Shown piece by piece: positions 1-9,784 of a DNA stretch of 32,875 nt. Each line of letters starts with the position of its first letter. The first letter of the stretch is position 1. Origin of the DNA: Mesobacillus selenatarsenatis SF-1 (lineage in GTDB: Bacteria; Bacillota; Bacilli; Bacillales; Cytobacillaceae); assembly GCF_000813125.1 (NCBI RefSeq), contig NZ_BASE01000015.1, positions 1 to 32,875 on the forward strand, in the 5' to 3' direction. The notes under the pieces were generated by a model, which saw nothing but the letters and a program-made list of their open reading frames with translations, made no database searches and had not been told where the DNA came from. The position numbers were made by a program, and so were the translations under genes.

Positions 1-21
1 AGCGGATTTTTTATTATTTAT

Positions 22-801
22 TTAGTTGCTTTTAAGCTTTTCAAGTTCAAATAGGAACTTGTCGTTTAATACCTTGATATAAGTTCCTTTCATTCCAAGG
101 GAACGGGACTCGATAACGCCTGCGCTTTCTAGCTTGCGTAGTGCGTTGACGATTACGGAACGAGTGATCCCGACTCTGTCAGCGATTTTGGAAGCAACTA
201 GAAGGCCTTCTTTTCCGTTAAGTTCTTCAAAGATGTGCTCGATCGCTTCAAGTTCACTGTAGGATAACGAACTGATTGCCATTTGGACTACAGCCTTGCT
301 TCTTGCTTCATCCTCAATCTCTTCTGCTTTTTCACGAAGGATTTCCATTCCTACAACGGTTGCGCCATATTCTCCAAGGATAAGGTCATCGTCGTGGAAT
401 TGTTCTTCAAGACGGGCAAGGATCAATGTTCCCAGGCGTTCACCACCGCCGATGATCGGCACGATTGTTGTTAAGCCGTTTTTGAAAAGTTCTTTGTTTT
501 CAACAGGGAATGCTGTGTATTCACTCTCAACATCCAGGTTAGGTGAGGTCTCCTGGATATTGAAAAGATTCTTCGTATACTCTTCAGGGAATTGGCGGTC
601 TTCGAGCATTTTTACCATACGCTCGTTTTCAATTTGCTGATTGATTCCTAAGCCTAAAAGCTTTCCTCTGCGGCTTACAACAAAGATGTTGGCCTCGATT
701 ACTTCACTAAGTGTTTCTGACATTTCTTTAAAGTTTACCGGTTTACCGGCAGCTTTTTGGAGCAGGGCATTAATTTTTCTAGTTTTTGATAGTAAGTCCA
801 T
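22..801 (-). CDS. codY: GTP- and branched-chain-amino-acid-sensing global repressor CodY
   Basis: The 259-residue product is full length for CodY, the cytoplasmic DNA-binding regulator that represses nitrogen, amino acid and stationary-phase genes when GTP and isoleucine/leucine/valine are abundant. The N-terminal half (about residues 1-150) corresponds to the GAF domain that binds branched-chain amino acids. The C-terminal winged helix-turn-helix is visible at about residues 203-226 (ASKIADRV...[13 protein letters not shown]), followed by the wing. The ATG start has a strong TAGGAGG Shine-Dalgarno 8 bases upstream. It is the last gene of the trmFO-xerC-hslV-hslU-codY series and follows hslU after about 126 bases, in which I found no convincing promoter. 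This matches the codV-clpQ-clpY-codY arrangement of B. subtilis. Identification is by near-identity over the whole length. Confidence 0.98.
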   Translation of the reverse strand: MDLLSKTRKINALLQKAAGKPVNFKEMSETLSEVIEANIFVVSRRGKLLGLGINQQIENERMVKMLEDRQFPEEYTKNLFNIQETSPNLDVESEYTAFPVENKELFKNGLTTIVPIIGGGERLGTLILARLEEQFHDDDLILGEYGATVVGMEILREKAEEIEDEARSKAVVQMAISSLSYSELEAIEHIFEELNGKEGLLVASKIADRVGITRSVIVNALRKLESAGVIESRSLGMKGTYIKVLNDKFLFELEKLKSN

Positions 802-927
802 TGTTTCTTCCTCCTATTTGCTTCAACAAAAATACATTTATTTTGTCCTGGCTAGTTCCAATACTTAAGCACAATAAGCAGTCTTTATTTGTCTACCCTA
901 TTGAGTATGCACTAAAACGATTAACCA

Positions 928-2334
928 TTATAATATGAACTGGCTTAAATCTTTGTTTCTTGAGATAGCGCCAAGTTTTTCTTCTACATATTGCGGAGTA
1001 ATCGCTACCTTCTCCAAATTGATATCAGGAGCTTCAAAGCTCAGGTCTTCAAGCAGCTTCTCAAGAATTGTCTGCAGTCTTCGCGCTCCGATGTTATCCG
1101 TATTCTGATTCACATCATAAGCGACTTCAGCTATCTTACGAATAGCATCGTCAGAAAATTCAATTTGTATACCTTCTGTTTCCAATAAAGCTTCATATTG
1201 CTTTGTAAGTGCATTATCAGGCTCTACAAGAATCCTGTAAAAGTCCTCAACTGTCAGCTTAGTAAGCTCTACCCTGATTGGGAAACGCCCTTGCAATTCA
1301 GGTATCAGATCAGAAGGCTTCGCCATGTGGAACGCACCTGCAGCGACGAACAAGATATGGTCTGTTTTTACAGGACCGTACTTCGTGTTGACAGTCGACC
1401 CTTCCACAACAGGAAGTATGTCCCTCTGAACACCCTCACGCGAAACGTCTGCACTGGAGCCACCGGAATTCTTGCTGGCAATTTTGTCAATTTCATCAAT
1501 GAAAATGATGCCTGCCTGCTCAGCACGGTATGTAGCTTCCTGAGTCACCTCATCCATATCAATCAGCTTTTGGGCTTCTTCATTGATTAATAACTTCCTG
1601 GCCTCACGTACAGGCAGCTTTCGTTTCTTGCGTTTCTTAGGCACCAAGCCACTCAAAGCATCCTGCATATTCATTCCCATTTGTTCCATTCCAGAACCCT
1701 GGAGCATATCAAACATGGAAGGCGTCTGCTCCTCGACTTCGACGGTTACCAACTCATCCTCAAGTTCACCTTTTTCGAGCTTTTGCTTGATGACTTTACG
1801 CTTTTCGAATAACCCTAAATCTTCTGATTGGTTTTGCTCTTGTTCAGGCTGCTGCTGGCTTCCACCAAACAACATTTCAAGTGGATTTTTGTAATTCACT
1901 GACTTTTTCGCTGAAGGGACTAACAGTTCGACAAGACGGCGGTTTGCATTTTCTTCTGCCGGTTCCTTTACTCGCTCCATTTTTTCCTCTTTTACAAGCC
2001 TGATTGAGGTTTCAACAAGATCCCGAACCATGGATTCGACATCACGGCCAACATAACCAACTTCAGTGAACTTAGTCGCTTCCACCTTTACGAAAGGAGC
2101 GCCAACTAACTTAGCCATCCTTCTGGCAATTTCTGTTTTACCTACACCAGTAGGTCCAATCATCAGGATATTCTTAGGGATGATTTCATCCCGTATATTT
2201 TCAGCGAGCAAGCCACGGCGGTATCTATTCCTGAGAGCAACTGCAACAGCTTTTTTAGCATCCTTTTGACCGATAATATACTGGTCCAGCTTTTCCACGA
2301 TCTGCCTTGGAGTTAAATTTGTCGTTTGTTTCAC
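928..2334 (-). CDS. hslU: HslUV (ClpYQ/CodWX) protease ATPase subunit HslU
   Basis: AAA+ unfoldase that feeds substrates to the HslV peptidase in the cytoplasm. The Walker A motif GPTGVGKT is at about residues 60-67 and the Walker B region reads IIFIDEID. Between them lies the variable, charged I domain (about residues 110-240), and the C-terminus has the usual [12 protein letters not shown] sensor-2 segment. The reading frame is open further upstream into hslV, but the start is placed at GTG 2334, because a GGAG Shine-Dalgarno (2343-2346) lies 8 bases before it. A TTG at 2340 is too close to that site. The resulting 468 residues match the B. subtilis length of 467. It follows hslV by 19 bases and is clearly cotranscribed with it. 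Confidence 0.96.
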   Translation of the reverse strand: MKQTTNLTPRQIVEKLDQYIIGQKDAKKAVAVALRNRYRRGLLAENIRDEIIPKNILMIGPTGVGKTEIARRMAKLVGAPFVKVEATKFTEVGYVGRDVESMVRDLVETSIRLVKEEKMERVKEPAEENANRRLVELLVPSAKKSVNYKNPLEMLFGGSQQQPEQEQNQSEDLGLFEKRKVIKQKLEKGELEDELVTVEVEEQTPSMFDMLQGSGMEQMGMNMQDALSGLVPKKRKKRKLPVREARKLLINEEAQKLIDMDEVTQEATYRAEQAGIIFIDEIDKIASKNSGGSSADVSREGVQRDILPVVEGSTVNTKYGPVKTDHILFVAAGAFHMAKPSDLIPELQGRFPIRVELTKLTVEDFYRILVEPDNALTKQYEALLETEGIQIEFSDDAIRKIAEVAYDVNQNTDNIGARRLQTILEKLLEDLSFEAPDINLEKVAITPQYVEEKLGAISRNKDLSQFIL

Positions 2335-2353
2335 ACTCAACACTCCTTTTCCG

Positions 2354-2896
2354 TTACAGTTCTTCCACGATAATATTGTGGTTTGTGTAAACACAAATGT
2401 CAGCAGCAATTTCCAATGAAGACTTCGCGATTTCTTTTGCTGTTAAATGTTCTCCAGCATATTGCTTTAATGCACGGCCAGCAGACAAGGCATAATTACC
2501 TCCAGAACCGATCGCCAGAATGCCATCATCAGGTTCAATGACTTCGCCTGTTCCGGAAATAAGAAGCATATCAGTTTCATTCAGTACAATCAGCATGGCC
2601 TCGAGCTTCCTTAGGACTTTATCACTTCTCCATTGCTTTGCAAGTTCGACCGCGGCTCTTTGGAGATTTCCGTTATATTCCTCGAGCTTACCTTCGAACA
2701 TCTCAAACAGGGTGAACGCATCTGCGACTGAACCGGCAAATCCTGCAATTACTTTACCATTAAACAACTTTCGGACTTTCTTTGCTGTGTGTTTCATCAC
2801 TACAGCATTTCCAAAGGTCACCTGGCCATCGCCTGACATTGCACATTGGCCTTTATGTTGAACAGCAAATATCGTTGTGGCATGGAATTCTGACAT
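2354..2896 (-). CDS. hslV: HslUV (ClpQ/CodW) protease peptidase subunit HslV
   Basis: Proteasome-beta-like peptidase of 180 residues that forms hexameric rings capped by HslU. The sequence carries the conserved GDGQVTFG block near residues 22-29 and [14 protein letters not shown] near residue 130. Unlike the usual HslV, which starts with the threonine nucleophile directly after the initiator methionine, the protein begins [11 protein letters not shown]. subtilis CodW has the same five-residue extension and is reported to use an N-terminal serine after methionine removal, so Ser2 is the likely nucleophile here. The ATG start is 20 bases downstream of xerC. The neighbouring hslU supplies the ATPase. 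Family assignment is secure; the nucleophile identity is inferred from the relative. Confidence 0.97.
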   Translation of the reverse strand: MSEFHATTIFAVQHKGQCAMSGDGQVTFGNAVVMKHTAKKVRKLFNGKVIAGFAGSVADAFTLFEMFEGKLEEYNGNLQRAAVELAKQWRSDKVLRKLEAMLIVLNETDMLLISGTGEVIEPDDGILAIGSGGNYALSAGRALKQYAGEHLTAKEIAKSSLEIAADICVYTNHNIIVEEL

Positions 2897-2916
2897 ACCT
2901 TCGTCCTCCTTTTGGC

Positions 2917-3819
2917 TTAAGCCCTCGGATGATGTGACATATAAATATTGCGCAAGTGCTCTTTCGTAACATGGGTATAGACTTGCGTTGAAGACAGGAA
3001 CGCATGGCCCATTAGCTCCTGGACAGTCCTCATATCTGCTCCATTGCTCATCATATGTGTAGCAAAAGAATGGCGCAGTTTATGGGGATGGATTTTCCCA
3101 GTCAGGGCAGACTTTTCGATCAGCTTATTCAGGATTTCCCTGATTCCTCTGTCCGTGAGAGGCCCACCCCGGAAATTCAAAAACAAATGGCCATGATCTT
3201 CTTTAGTCTTCAGAAGCTCTGGTCTTCCATTCTTTATGTAGTCTTCAATCGCATCCTGAGCAAAACTTCCGAAAGGCACATATCTATCCTTTTTCCTTTT
3301 TCCATGAATTAAAACTGTGGATAGAGATAAATCTATATCCTTCATTTGGATTTTACAGCACTCACCTACACGGATTCCTGTAGCGTAAAGCAGTTCCAAA
3401 AGGGCTTTGTTCCTTTTCCCAATCGCAGTATCGGTTTCACATGCGTTAAATAGTTGGGAAAGTTCCTCTTCATAAAAAAAATCTGGCAATCGCTTTTCCA
3501 GTTTGGGTATGGATACCAGGGAAAAAGGATTATCTCCTACCATTTTTTCACGAAGCAAAAACTTATAAAAGCTGCGCATACATGAAATCCTGCGGGCGAC
3601 AGACTTTCTGGAGAGCTGCTGGTCAAATAATTTCGTGAGGTAAATCCTTGTATCAGCATACTCAACAGCATCAAGGCTAGTCAGTCCTTGTTCAGACATG
3701 AACAAAAAAAATCCCCTAATATCATGTTGATAATGTTCAATTGTATATTGTGAGTAATTTTTTTCAATTTGTAAATATTCAATAAATAAGTTTAAAGAAT
3801 TGTTCACATTTGCATCCAT
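2917..3819 (-). CDS. xerC: Tyrosine recombinase XerC (CodV)
   Basis: Site-specific tyrosine recombinase of 300 residues. With a XerD partner it resolves chromosome dimers at the dif site. The N-terminal SAM-like DNA-binding domain covers about residues 8-95. The catalytic domain contains the full set of active-site residues: Arg150 (TGIRVGE), Lys174 (HGKRKKDR), His246 and Arg249 (HKLRH), His272 (GHAFL) and the nucleophile Tyr281 (VYTHV). The ATG start is preceded by GAGGTG at suitable spacing. It lies in the trmFO-xerC-hslV-hslU-codY unit exactly where B. subtilis has codV, which supports XerC rather than XerD or a phage integrase. Nothing looks damaged. Confidence 0.96.
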   Translation of the reverse strand: MDANVNNSLNLFIEYLQIEKNYSQYTIEHYQHDIRGFFLFMSEQGLTSLDAVEYADTRIYLTKLFDQQLSRKSVARRISCMRSFYKFLLREKMVGDNPFSLVSIPKLEKRLPDFFYEEELSQLFNACETDTAIGKRNKALLELLYATGIRVGECCKIQMKDIDLSLSTVLIHGKRKKDRYVPFGSFAQDAIEDYIKNGRPELLKTKEDHGHLFLNFRGGPLTDRGIREILNKLIEKSALTGKIHPHKLRHSFATHMMSNGADMRTVQELMGHAFLSSTQVYTHVTKEHLRNIYMSHHPRA

Positions 3820-3833
3820 CTCGTCACCTCACA

Positions 3834-3868
3834 AGGGCTACTAAATAGTATCATATATATATAGCCCT
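3834..3868 (-). other. Small inverted repeat in the trmFO-xerC spacer
   Basis: AGGGCTA (3834-3840) is matched by TAGCCCT (3862-3868) with a 21-base, almost pure A/T loop. It starts 11 bases after the trmFO stop codon. On the minus strand the second arm is followed by TTGTGAGG, not a T-run, so it is not a normal intrinsic terminator. It ends just upstream of the xerC ribosome binding site, so it could affect mRNA stability or xerC translation. Function is unknown and it may be chance. Confidence 0.3.
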
Positions 3869-3879
3869 CGCAATAGAAA

Positions 3880-5187
3880 TTACAAATTTTTCGCAAATTT
3901 CTGAATTGTTTCCAGTGCTCTGGAAGCATGCTTCTCATTACGTTCCTGCTTAGCCTTGATTTTCTCAGGAAGATCAGGGAAAAGCCCGAAGTTTGCATTC
4001 ATCGGCTGGAAGTTTTTCGCGTTCGTTGTTGTAATATATCTGGCCATGCTTCCCATTGCTGTTTCATGCGGGAATTCCATCGGCTCTTCACCTTTTACAA
4101 GGCGTGCAGCATTAATTCCAGCAATCATGCCGCTTGCTGCTGATTCCACATACCCTTCGACCCCAGTCATTTGTCCTGCAAAAAATAAATCTTCCCTATT
4201 CCTGAATTGATATGTTGCTTTTAAAACCTTAGGTGAGTTGATAAATGTATTACGATGCATGACACCATACCGTACAATTTCAGCGTTTTCCAAACCAGGG
4301 ATCAGTTGAATGACTTCCTTTTGCGGTCCCCACTTAAGATGAGTCTGGAAGCCTACAATATTGTAAAGTGTTCCAGCAGCATCATCCTGGCGAAGCTGCA
4401 CTACGGCATAAGGCCGCTTTCCAGTTCTAGGATCCTCCAGGCCAACCGGCTTCATCGGTCCGAAAAGCATCGTCTTCCTTCCTCTTTGGCCCATGACCTC
4501 GATCGGCATACAACCTTCAAAAAAGATTTCTTTTTCAAATTCCTTAAGCGGAACTGTTTCAGCAGAGATCAACGCTTCATAAAAACGGTCGAATTCTTCC
4601 TCTGTCATCGGACAGTTAAGGTATGCTGCTTCCCCTTTGTCATACCGGGATTTCAGATAGACCTTATCCATGTCGATGCTGTCTTTTTCAATAATAGGAG
4701 CTGCCGCGTCATAAAAATATAAATATTCTTCCCCTGTAAGCTCCTTCAGTTGTTGGGACAACGCCTGGCTTGTCAAAGGCCCCGTAGCAATGATGGTCGG
4801 ACCTTGTGGAATTTCAGTGATTTCTTCATTAAATACAGTAACATTAGGATGTTCCTTCACACGGCTAGTAACATGTGCCGCAAACTCATGGCGATCTACT
4901 GCCAAAGCTCCGCCTGCCGGTACAGCACATGCGTCTGCTGCGCCAATGATGACAGAGTCAAGCTTTCTCATCTCTTCTTTTAATACACCTACTGCATTTG
5001 TTAATGTATTTGCACGCAAAGAATTACTGCATACCAGTTCAGCAAATTTATCTGTATGGTGAGCAGGTGTCTGCTTTACCGGTCTCATCTCATATAAGTT
5101 CACTTTGATGCCTCTTTCGGCAAGCTGCCATGCAGCTTCACTTCCGGCCAAGCCGGCACCAACGACATTTACTGTAGCTTCAGTCAT
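3880..5187 (-). CDS. trmFO: Folate/FAD-dependent tRNA (uracil-54-C5) methyltransferase TrmFO
   Basis: Makes ribothymidine at position 54 of the tRNA T-loop using methylenetetrahydrofolate and reduced FAD rather than S-adenosylmethionine. The N-terminus shows the Rossmann FAD-binding motif [12 protein letters not shown] at about residues 8-19. The two cysteines known to matter in the B. subtilis enzyme are present as Cys53 (LVCSNS) and Cys226 ([10 protein letters not shown]). A GAAS/AGINAA block near the C-terminus closes the FAD site. Length is 435 residues, equal to the family norm. The ATG start has GGAGG 8 bases upstream. It is the first gene after the topA terminator, so it probably begins the unit that continues to codY. 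Formerly called gid. Confidence 0.97.
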   Translation of the reverse strand: MTEATVNVVGAGLAGSEAAWQLAERGIKVNLYEMRPVKQTPAHHTDKFAELVCSNSLRANTLTNAVGVLKEEMRKLDSVIIGAADACAVPAGGALAVDRHEFAAHVTSRVKEHPNVTVFNEEITEIPQGPTIIATGPLTSQALSQQLKELTGEEYLYFYDAAAPIIEKDSIDMDKVYLKSRYDKGEAAYLNCPMTEEEFDRFYEALISAETVPLKEFEKEIFFEGCMPIEVMGQRGRKTMLFGPMKPVGLEDPRTGKRPYAVVQLRQDDAAGTLYNIVGFQTHLKWGPQKEVIQLIPGLENAEIVRYGVMHRNTFINSPKVLKATYQFRNREDLFFAGQMTGVEGYVESAASGMIAGINAARLVKGEEPMEFPHETAMGSMARYITTTNAKNFQPMNANFGLFPDLPEKIKAKQERNEKHASRALETIQKFAKNL

Positions 5188-5303
5188 TTCTATTTCCTCC
5201 AGTAGCTATTAAAAGTTACGCGTTTTCTTATTCTAATCCAAGTTACCATGTCTAATAGAAGCTTAACAGGCAAAATATAAGCAACTGCATTTCCAAAAGA
5301 ATT

Positions 5304-5312
5304 ATTATAACA
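5304..5312 (-). promoter_or_regulatory. Candidate extended -10 promoter of trmFO-xerC-hslVU-codY
   Basis: On the minus strand TGTTATAAT (TG at the -14 region, perfect TATAAT at 5304-5309) lies about 115 bases upstream of the trmFO ATG and after the topA terminator. The -35 position reads AAGCTT and is not consensus, but extended -10 promoters can dispense with it. A second TATAAT occurs farther upstream in the same spacer. The gene must be transcribed from somewhere in 5188-5460, and this is the best candidate I see. Confidence 0.35.
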
Positions 5313-5460
5313 TCTGCCTTGACATAAAGCTTCTATTATATACTCAATCTTACTTACTTTACCCTGATTCCTGTACCATTTTGCACTTTCCTTTACGAAA
5401 AAGAAAGAAAAAAGTTTCACAATCGAGTTAAATTCTCAATTTTACGGTGAACAAAATCAA

Positions 5461-5484
5461 AGAGTGAGCCCAAGGGCTCACTCT
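5461..5484 (-). terminator. Intrinsic terminator of topA
   Basis: Perfect 11-base inverted repeat AGAGTGAGCCC / GGGCTCACTCT with a 2-base centre (in practice a slightly shorter stem and larger loop), followed on the minus strand by TTGATTTTGTTC. The distal arm begins inside the topA stop codon, so transcription ends immediately after topA. The uridine run is broken but the stem is GC-rich. Confidence 0.8.
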
Positions 5485-7558
5485 AGCTTTGTGGTTCCTC
5501 TTTATAGTCGCATTCGGTACACTGAACCTGGACGCCCTTTTTAAGCTTCTTTTCAACTAGCATATTTTCGCATTTTGGGCATTTCCTTGCAAGTGGTTTA
5601 TCCCATGAAAGGAAATCGCATTCAGGGAAACGGTCACAGCCGTAAAATATCCGGCGTTTCTTGCTCTTCCGTTCAATGATATTGCCTTCTTCACACTTAG
5701 GGCATTTGACCCCTATCTCCTTGACTATTGCCTTTGTGTTCCTGCAGTCAGGGAAATTGCTGCAGGCCATGAACTTGCCGTAGCGTCCCATTTTGAATAC
5801 CATCGGTGAACCGCACTGATCACAATCTTCTCCAGCAGGTTCATCCTTGATTTCAATTTCTTGCATTTCTTTTTCCGCTACTTCAAGGTTCTTTTCAAAA
5901 TCACGGTAGAATTCGTCTATGACTTTGACCCAATTGATTTTCCCATCTTCGACATTATCGAGATTCTGTTCCATTTTGGCGGTGAACTCAAGGTCAAGTA
6001 TTTCCGGGAAAAATTCCAGCATAAGCTCATGAATTACTTCGCCAAGTTCGGTGGGCACGAATCGTTTATTATCAAGTGAAACATAGCCTCTCTTTTGGAT
6101 TGTATCCAGGGTTGGCGCGTATGTTGATGGCCGTCCAATCCCCATTTCCTCAAGCGTCCTGACGAGCCTAGCTTCTGTATACCTGGGAGGCGGCTGTGTA
6201 AAGTGCTGCTTCGGTTCGATATCTTTCTTCGTGACCTCGTCACCTTGCTTTAGGTCAGGAAGGAATTTATCCTTTTCTTCCACCTGGTCATCTGAACCTT
6301 CTACATAAACCTTCATGAAGCCTGGGAATTTAACCTTCGAGCCAGTCGCACGGAAAGTAACTTCCCCGTTCTTTAGGTCAACACTCATCGTATCCATAAT
6401 AGCGTGAGCCATCTGGCTCGCGACAAACCGTTCCCAAATAAGTTTGTAAAGCCTGTATTGATCCCTTGAAAGGAATTCCTTTATCGTCTCAGGAACCTTC
6501 ATTGTACTTGTTGGCCGGATCGCTTCGTGGGCATCTTGAGCATTGGACTGCTTCTTCTCTTTCCTTGCCTCTGTCTGAACGAAATTTTCTCCATACTGAT
6601 CAGTGATATACTCCCTTGCTTCGCCTTGGGCAACTTCAGAAATCCTGGTAGAGTCCGTTCTCATATAGGTGATTAAACCGACTGTGCCTTCTTTTCCAAG
6701 GTCGATACCTTCATAAAGCTGCTGCGCAAGCATCATTGTCTTTTTGGCACGGAAGTTAAGCTTTCGTGCTGCCTCCTGCTGCAAAGAAGAAGTAATGAAT
6801 GGCGGTGCAGGATTACGTTTACGTTCTTTCTTAGTCACCGACTCAACAGTGAATTTGTTCCCCTTTACTTGTTTAAGGATGTTCTTGACATCATCTTCTG
6901 ATTTCAACTCAGTTTTTTGTTTGCCAATTCCGTAAAAAGAAGCTTCAAAAGCACTTTTTCCTTTCAGGAATTCTGCACCGATTGTCCAATATTCTTCTGG
7001 AACAAACGCAGCGATTTCCTTCTCACGATCAATGATCATCCTTAAGGCAACAGATTGTACGCGTCCTGCGCTCAGCCCCTTCTTGACCTTCTTCCAAAGC
7101 AGCGGACTGATATTATATCCTACGAGTCTGTCCAGAGCACGGCGTGCCTGCTGGGCATCTACGAGGTCCATATTGATCGCCCGGGGATGTTTAAAAGATT
7201 CCTTGATGGCATCCTTGGTTATCTCATTAAATACAACCCTGCAGTCCGAATGGACATCAACGTTTAGGCTTTGAGCCAGGTGCCAGGCAATCGCTTCCCC
7301 TTCTCTGTCGGGGTCAGCCGCGAGATAGACTTTCTTTGCTTTTTTAGCTGCAGATTTCAATTCCTTCAGTACTGGTCCCTTACCCCGAATTGTAATGTAC
7401 TTAGGGTTGTAATTATTTTTCGTATCAATTCCCATCTGGCTCTTAGGCAAATCTATCAAATGCCCCATAGAGGCTTTCACTTTATATTTTTTTCCAAGAT
7501 AACGCTCAATCGTCTTAGCCTTTGCAGGCGATTCGACGATGACTAAAAAATCCGACAT
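5483..7558 (-). CDS. topA: DNA topoisomerase I (type IA)
   Basis: Relaxes negative supercoils by single-strand passage. The 691-residue protein begins with the TOPRIM domain: Glu9 in [15 protein letters not shown], and the acidic triad in DPDREGEA at residues 82-89. The catalytic tyrosine is Tyr298 in [12 protein letters not shown]. The C-terminus carries three zinc-ribbon modules, each with two Cys-x2-Cys-like pairs (starting CDQCGS, CPKCEEG and CPKCENM). The last one ends a few residues before the stop. Length and domain order match the B. subtilis enzyme. The ATG start has AAGGAGG 8 bases upstream. It has its own upstream promoter region and a terminator, so it appears to be a single-gene unit downstream of dprA. 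Confidence 0.98.
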   Translation of the reverse strand: MSDFLVIVESPAKAKTIERYLGKKYKVKASMGHLIDLPKSQMGIDTKNNYNPKYITIRGKGPVLKELKSAAKKAKKVYLAADPDREGEAIAWHLAQSLNVDVHSDCRVVFNEITKDAIKESFKHPRAINMDLVDAQQARRALDRLVGYNISPLLWKKVKKGLSAGRVQSVALRMIIDREKEIAAFVPEEYWTIGAEFLKGKSAFEASFYGIGKQKTELKSEDDVKNILKQVKGNKFTVESVTKKERKRNPAPPFITSSLQQEAARKLNFRAKKTMMLAQQLYEGIDLGKEGTVGLITYMRTDSTRISEVAQGEAREYITDQYGENFVQTEARKEKKQSNAQDAHEAIRPTSTMKVPETIKEFLSRDQYRLYKLIWERFVASQMAHAIMDTMSVDLKNGEVTFRATGSKVKFPGFMKVYVEGSDDQVEEKDKFLPDLKQGDEVTKKDIEPKQHFTQPPPRYTEARLVRTLEEMGIGRPSTYAPTLDTIQKRGYVSLDNKRFVPTELGEVIHELMLEFFPEILDLEFTAKMEQNLDNVEDGKINWVKVIDEFYRDFEKNLEVAEKEMQEIEIKDEPAGEDCDQCGSPMVFKMGRYGKFMACSNFPDCRNTKAIVKEIGVKCPKCEEGNIIERKSKKRRIFYGCDRFPECDFLSWDKPLARKCPKCENMLVEKKLKKGVQVQCTECDYKEEPQS

Positions 7559-7942
7559 CCAATTGTCCTCCTTAGAGGTATAAAATTACATTAATTATTA
7601 TCAACATATCATAATGTTGTCAAATCAACCATTAAAGTAAACGGTTTCATCTAACTTAGAAATTTTAAAATACCTGATGCAAAATGTATAACAGATTGAA
7701 AATTATTTCAACCTTTTTGATGCAAGTTTTCATTCAAATATAAAAATAACTTGCTAAAAAAGTATATTTTCAAAACTTTTTCCAACTCAACACTACCATT
7801 TTGGACCAATGAGAAGCTAAGCTTCTGCCTATATTTTCTGTCCATCAACCTCTTTAATAAACCTCACACCAAAAAATTATATCAATTCGTCTTAGGTTAC
7901 TGCTTTTTGCATTTTATACAGTTATCTCAATATTATTCCACA
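7559..7942 (-). promoter_or_regulatory. topA upstream region: AT-rich spacer with a SigA-like promoter and repeats
   Basis: This 384-base gap contains no credible gene; the short open frames are low-complexity and lack ribosome binding sites. A promoter on the minus strand is likely: -35 TTGACA (7618-7623), 18-base spacer, -10 AATAAT (7594-7599), or GATAAT with a 15-base spacer. The inverted repeat CAACAT...ATGTTG (7602-7607/7614-7619) lies inside the promoter spacer. Farther upstream are an inverted repeat TTGAAA-ATTA-TTTCAA (7696-7711) and two copies of TGATGCAA (7675-7682 and 7718-7725) flanking it. A short AGAAGC...GCTTCT hairpin is also present, but I saw no clear terminator for dprA. 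Confidence 0.5.
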
Positions 7943-8797
7943 TTACATCCCAAGTTCCTCTAAAATATCCTCTGAACTTTTAACCAGTTTGGCTCCTTGC
8001 TGGATTAAATAATGGACTCCATCAGAATCCGGACTTAAAATGCTCCCGGGGACAGCAAATACATCCCTGCCTTCATTCAATGCAAAATCTGCAGTGATCA
8101 GTGAACCGCTCTTTTTCCTCGCTTCAACAACAAGTGTACCCTTTGAAAGACCGCTGATAATCCTATTTCGCATTGGAAATTGCCATTTCGCAGGCATTGT
8201 AGCTGGTGGATATTCTGATAACACCAGTTGTTTTTCCATCATATACTCTGCCAATTTAACATTTTCCTTCGGATAAAGATTATGAAACCCGCCAGCTATG
8301 ACACCTATTGTTTTCCCGCCCAATTTAATAGCTGCTTTATGGGCATGGGCATCAATCCCCCTTGCGAGACCACTAACAATCAATACATTATTATCTATTA
8401 ATGAAGGAAATAAATAGTCGATCGCTCCAATGCCATATGCTGTGGCGTTCCTTGACCCAACCACAGCAAGACTTTCTCTGTTCTTTAATAAAGATAGATT
8501 TCCTCTGGCAAACAGCATCCATGGAGGTTGATAGATAGTCTTAAGCCTGTCTGGATAGTCTTCGTCAAAAATAGTGATTAGATGAATATTCTGTGTGGTG
8601 TAGTCATTTAGAAGTTTGTCGGTGGAAATAAATTGATGGTCTTTGTTGAGTCGCTCTACTCGAGGATTAATAGAGGAATAATTTGCAGCTTCATTATTAT
8701 TAATTGCAGAATTTGCTTTGAGGATTGAGTAAATCGCCTTCCAGCTAGCATACCTGCTATGGACAAGCTGGATCAGTTTCTTTTTTAATTCATCCAT
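7943..8797 (-). CDS. dprA: DNA processing/recombination mediator protein DprA (Smf)
   Basis: Binds incoming single-stranded DNA during transformation and loads RecA. The Rossmann-like fold is seen from about residue 70 to 270, with GSRNAT at 114-119 and the signature SGLARGID at 142-149, then SEYPP and FPMRNRIISGLS. The N-terminal 65 residues are a helical SAM-like extension. There is no C-terminal winged-helix domain, as in B. subtilis. The frame is open back into sucD, but the start is placed at ATG 8797 with an AGGGGGA ribosome site. This gives 284 residues, close to the 297 of B. subtilis, and it begins just after the sucCD terminator. The extended version to 8875 would overlap that hairpin and the sucD end. 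No promoter of its own was obvious. Confidence 0.93.
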   Translation of the reverse strand: MDELKKKLIQLVHSRYASWKAIYSILKANSAINNNEAANYSSINPRVERLNKDHQFISTDKLLNDYTTQNIHLITIFDEDYPDRLKTIYQPPWMLFARGNLSLLKNRESLAVVGSRNATAYGIGAIDYLFPSLIDNNVLIVSGLARGIDAHAHKAAIKLGGKTIGVIAGGFHNLYPKENVKLAEYMMEKQLVLSEYPPATMPAKWQFPMRNRIISGLSKGTLVVEARKKSGSLITADFALNEGRDVFAVPGSILSPDSDGVHYLIQQGAKLVKSSEDILEELGM

Positions 8798-8820
8798 ATG
8801 CTTCCCCCTGGGATTAATAA

Positions 8821-8846
8821 ACAGCCCCTCTGTTAAGAGGGACTGT
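8821..8846 (-). terminator. Terminator-like hairpin after sucD
   Basis: On the minus strand ACAGTCCCTCT pairs with AGAGGGGCTGT (one G-U pair) around a TAAC loop, starting 13 bases after the sucD stop. It is followed by TTATTAATCC, a poor uridine tract. It may terminate only part of the transcripts, with the rest reading into dprA, whose start codon is about 23 bases beyond it. Confidence 0.65.
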
Positions 8847-8859
8847 CTGATTGAATGTT

Positions 8860-9762
8860 TTAGTGTGTTTTGCACTTGTCGTAAAGGTCTTGCTCCTTCA
8901 AAACGCGGATTAGCGTTTCGCCCATTACGGATGGAGTTTCAGCAACCTGAATGCCACATTCATTCATTACGCGGATTTTTTCGTCTGCAGTTCCTTTTCC
9001 GCCAGAAATAATCGCACCAGCATGGCCCATGCGCTTCCCTGGAGGTGCAGTTCTTCCGCCGATGAAGCCAACAACTGGTTTCGTCATGTTAGCCTTGACC
9101 CACTCAGCTGCTTCTTCTTCAGCCGTGCCGCCGATTTCACCAATCATGATGACAGCATATGTGTCTGGATCTTCATTGAATGCCTTCAGGACATCGATGA
9201 AGTTCGTTCCATTAACCGGGTCTCCGCCAATGCCCACAGCTGTAGACTGGCCGATTCCTTCTTGAGTTAACTGGTGTACCGCTTCATATGTCAGCGTTCC
9301 AGAACGGGATACAACGCCAACATGTCCTTTGGTATGGATATATCCAGGCATGATGCCGATCTTGCACTCATCAGGAGTGATTACGCCAGGGCAGTTAGGA
9401 CCAACCAGGCGAGTCTTCTTTCCTTCCATGTAGCGCTTAACCTTGACCATGTCCAAGACTGGGATATGCTCAGTGATACAGATTGCCAAATCAAGCTCAG
9501 CATCAACAGCTTCGACAATCGCATCTGCAGCAAATGGTGCTGGTACATAGATTACTGTCGCATTTGCGCCTGTTGCATCAACAGCTTCTTGTACTGTGTT
9601 GAATACAGGAACGCCTTCTACTTCTGTACCGCCCTTGCCTGGAGATGTTCCTCCAACAATTTTCGTACCATATTCAAGCATTTGTTTTGTATGGAAAAGG
9701 GCTGTTGAACCCGTAATTCCTTGAACAATGACCTTTGTATCTTTATTAATGAATACGCTCAC
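8860..9762 (-). CDS. sucD: Succinyl-CoA synthetase (ADP-forming) alpha subunit
   Basis: Alpha subunit of the TCA-cycle enzyme that interconverts succinyl-CoA and succinate with substrate-level phosphorylation. The N-terminal CoA-binding Rossmann domain includes [16 protein letters not shown]. The phosphorylated active-site histidine is His247 in [10 protein letters not shown], followed by the [10 protein letters not shown] phosphate loop. The protein has 300 residues, the family norm. The start is GTG with AAAGGAG 10 bases upstream; the resulting [10 protein letters not shown]-terminus matches B. subtilis. It follows sucC by 22 bases in the same unit. Confidence 0.98.
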   Translation of the reverse strand: MSVFINKDTKVIVQGITGSTALFHTKQMLEYGTKIVGGTSPGKGGTEVEGVPVFNTVQEAVDATGANATVIYVPAPFAADAIVEAVDAELDLAICITEHIPVLDMVKVKRYMEGKKTRLVGPNCPGVITPDECKIGIMPGYIHTKGHVGVVSRSGTLTYEAVHQLTQEGIGQSTAVGIGGDPVNGTNFIDVLKAFNEDPDTYAVIMIGEIGGTAEEEAAEWVKANMTKPVVGFIGGRTAPPGKRMGHAGAIISGGKGTADEKIRVMNECGIQVAETPSVMGETLIRVLKEQDLYDKCKTH

Positions 9763-9784
9763 GTCAAATTCTCTCCTTTCGATC

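Noticed and set aside
2917-3819. Phage integrase and a possible integrated element at the tyrosine recombinase gene
   Set aside because: The sequence and operon position are those of chromosomal XerC/CodV, and no phage genes, att-like repeats or compositional shift surround it.
5319-5346. Plus-strand promoter-like TTGACA with TATACT between trmFO and topA
   Set aside because: The spacing is about 14 bases, too short, and no plus-strand gene follows; the downstream frames are antisense to topA.
5190-5420. Open frame of 76 codons between topA and trmFO on the minus strand
   Set aside because: No recognisable similarity, composition unlike the genes around it, and it runs across the likely trmFO promoter region.
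7751-7963. Plus-strand frame of 70 codons in the topA-dprA gap
   Set aside because: Low-complexity Phe/Leu/Lys-rich product from A/T-rich DNA with no ribosome binding site and no similarity known to me.
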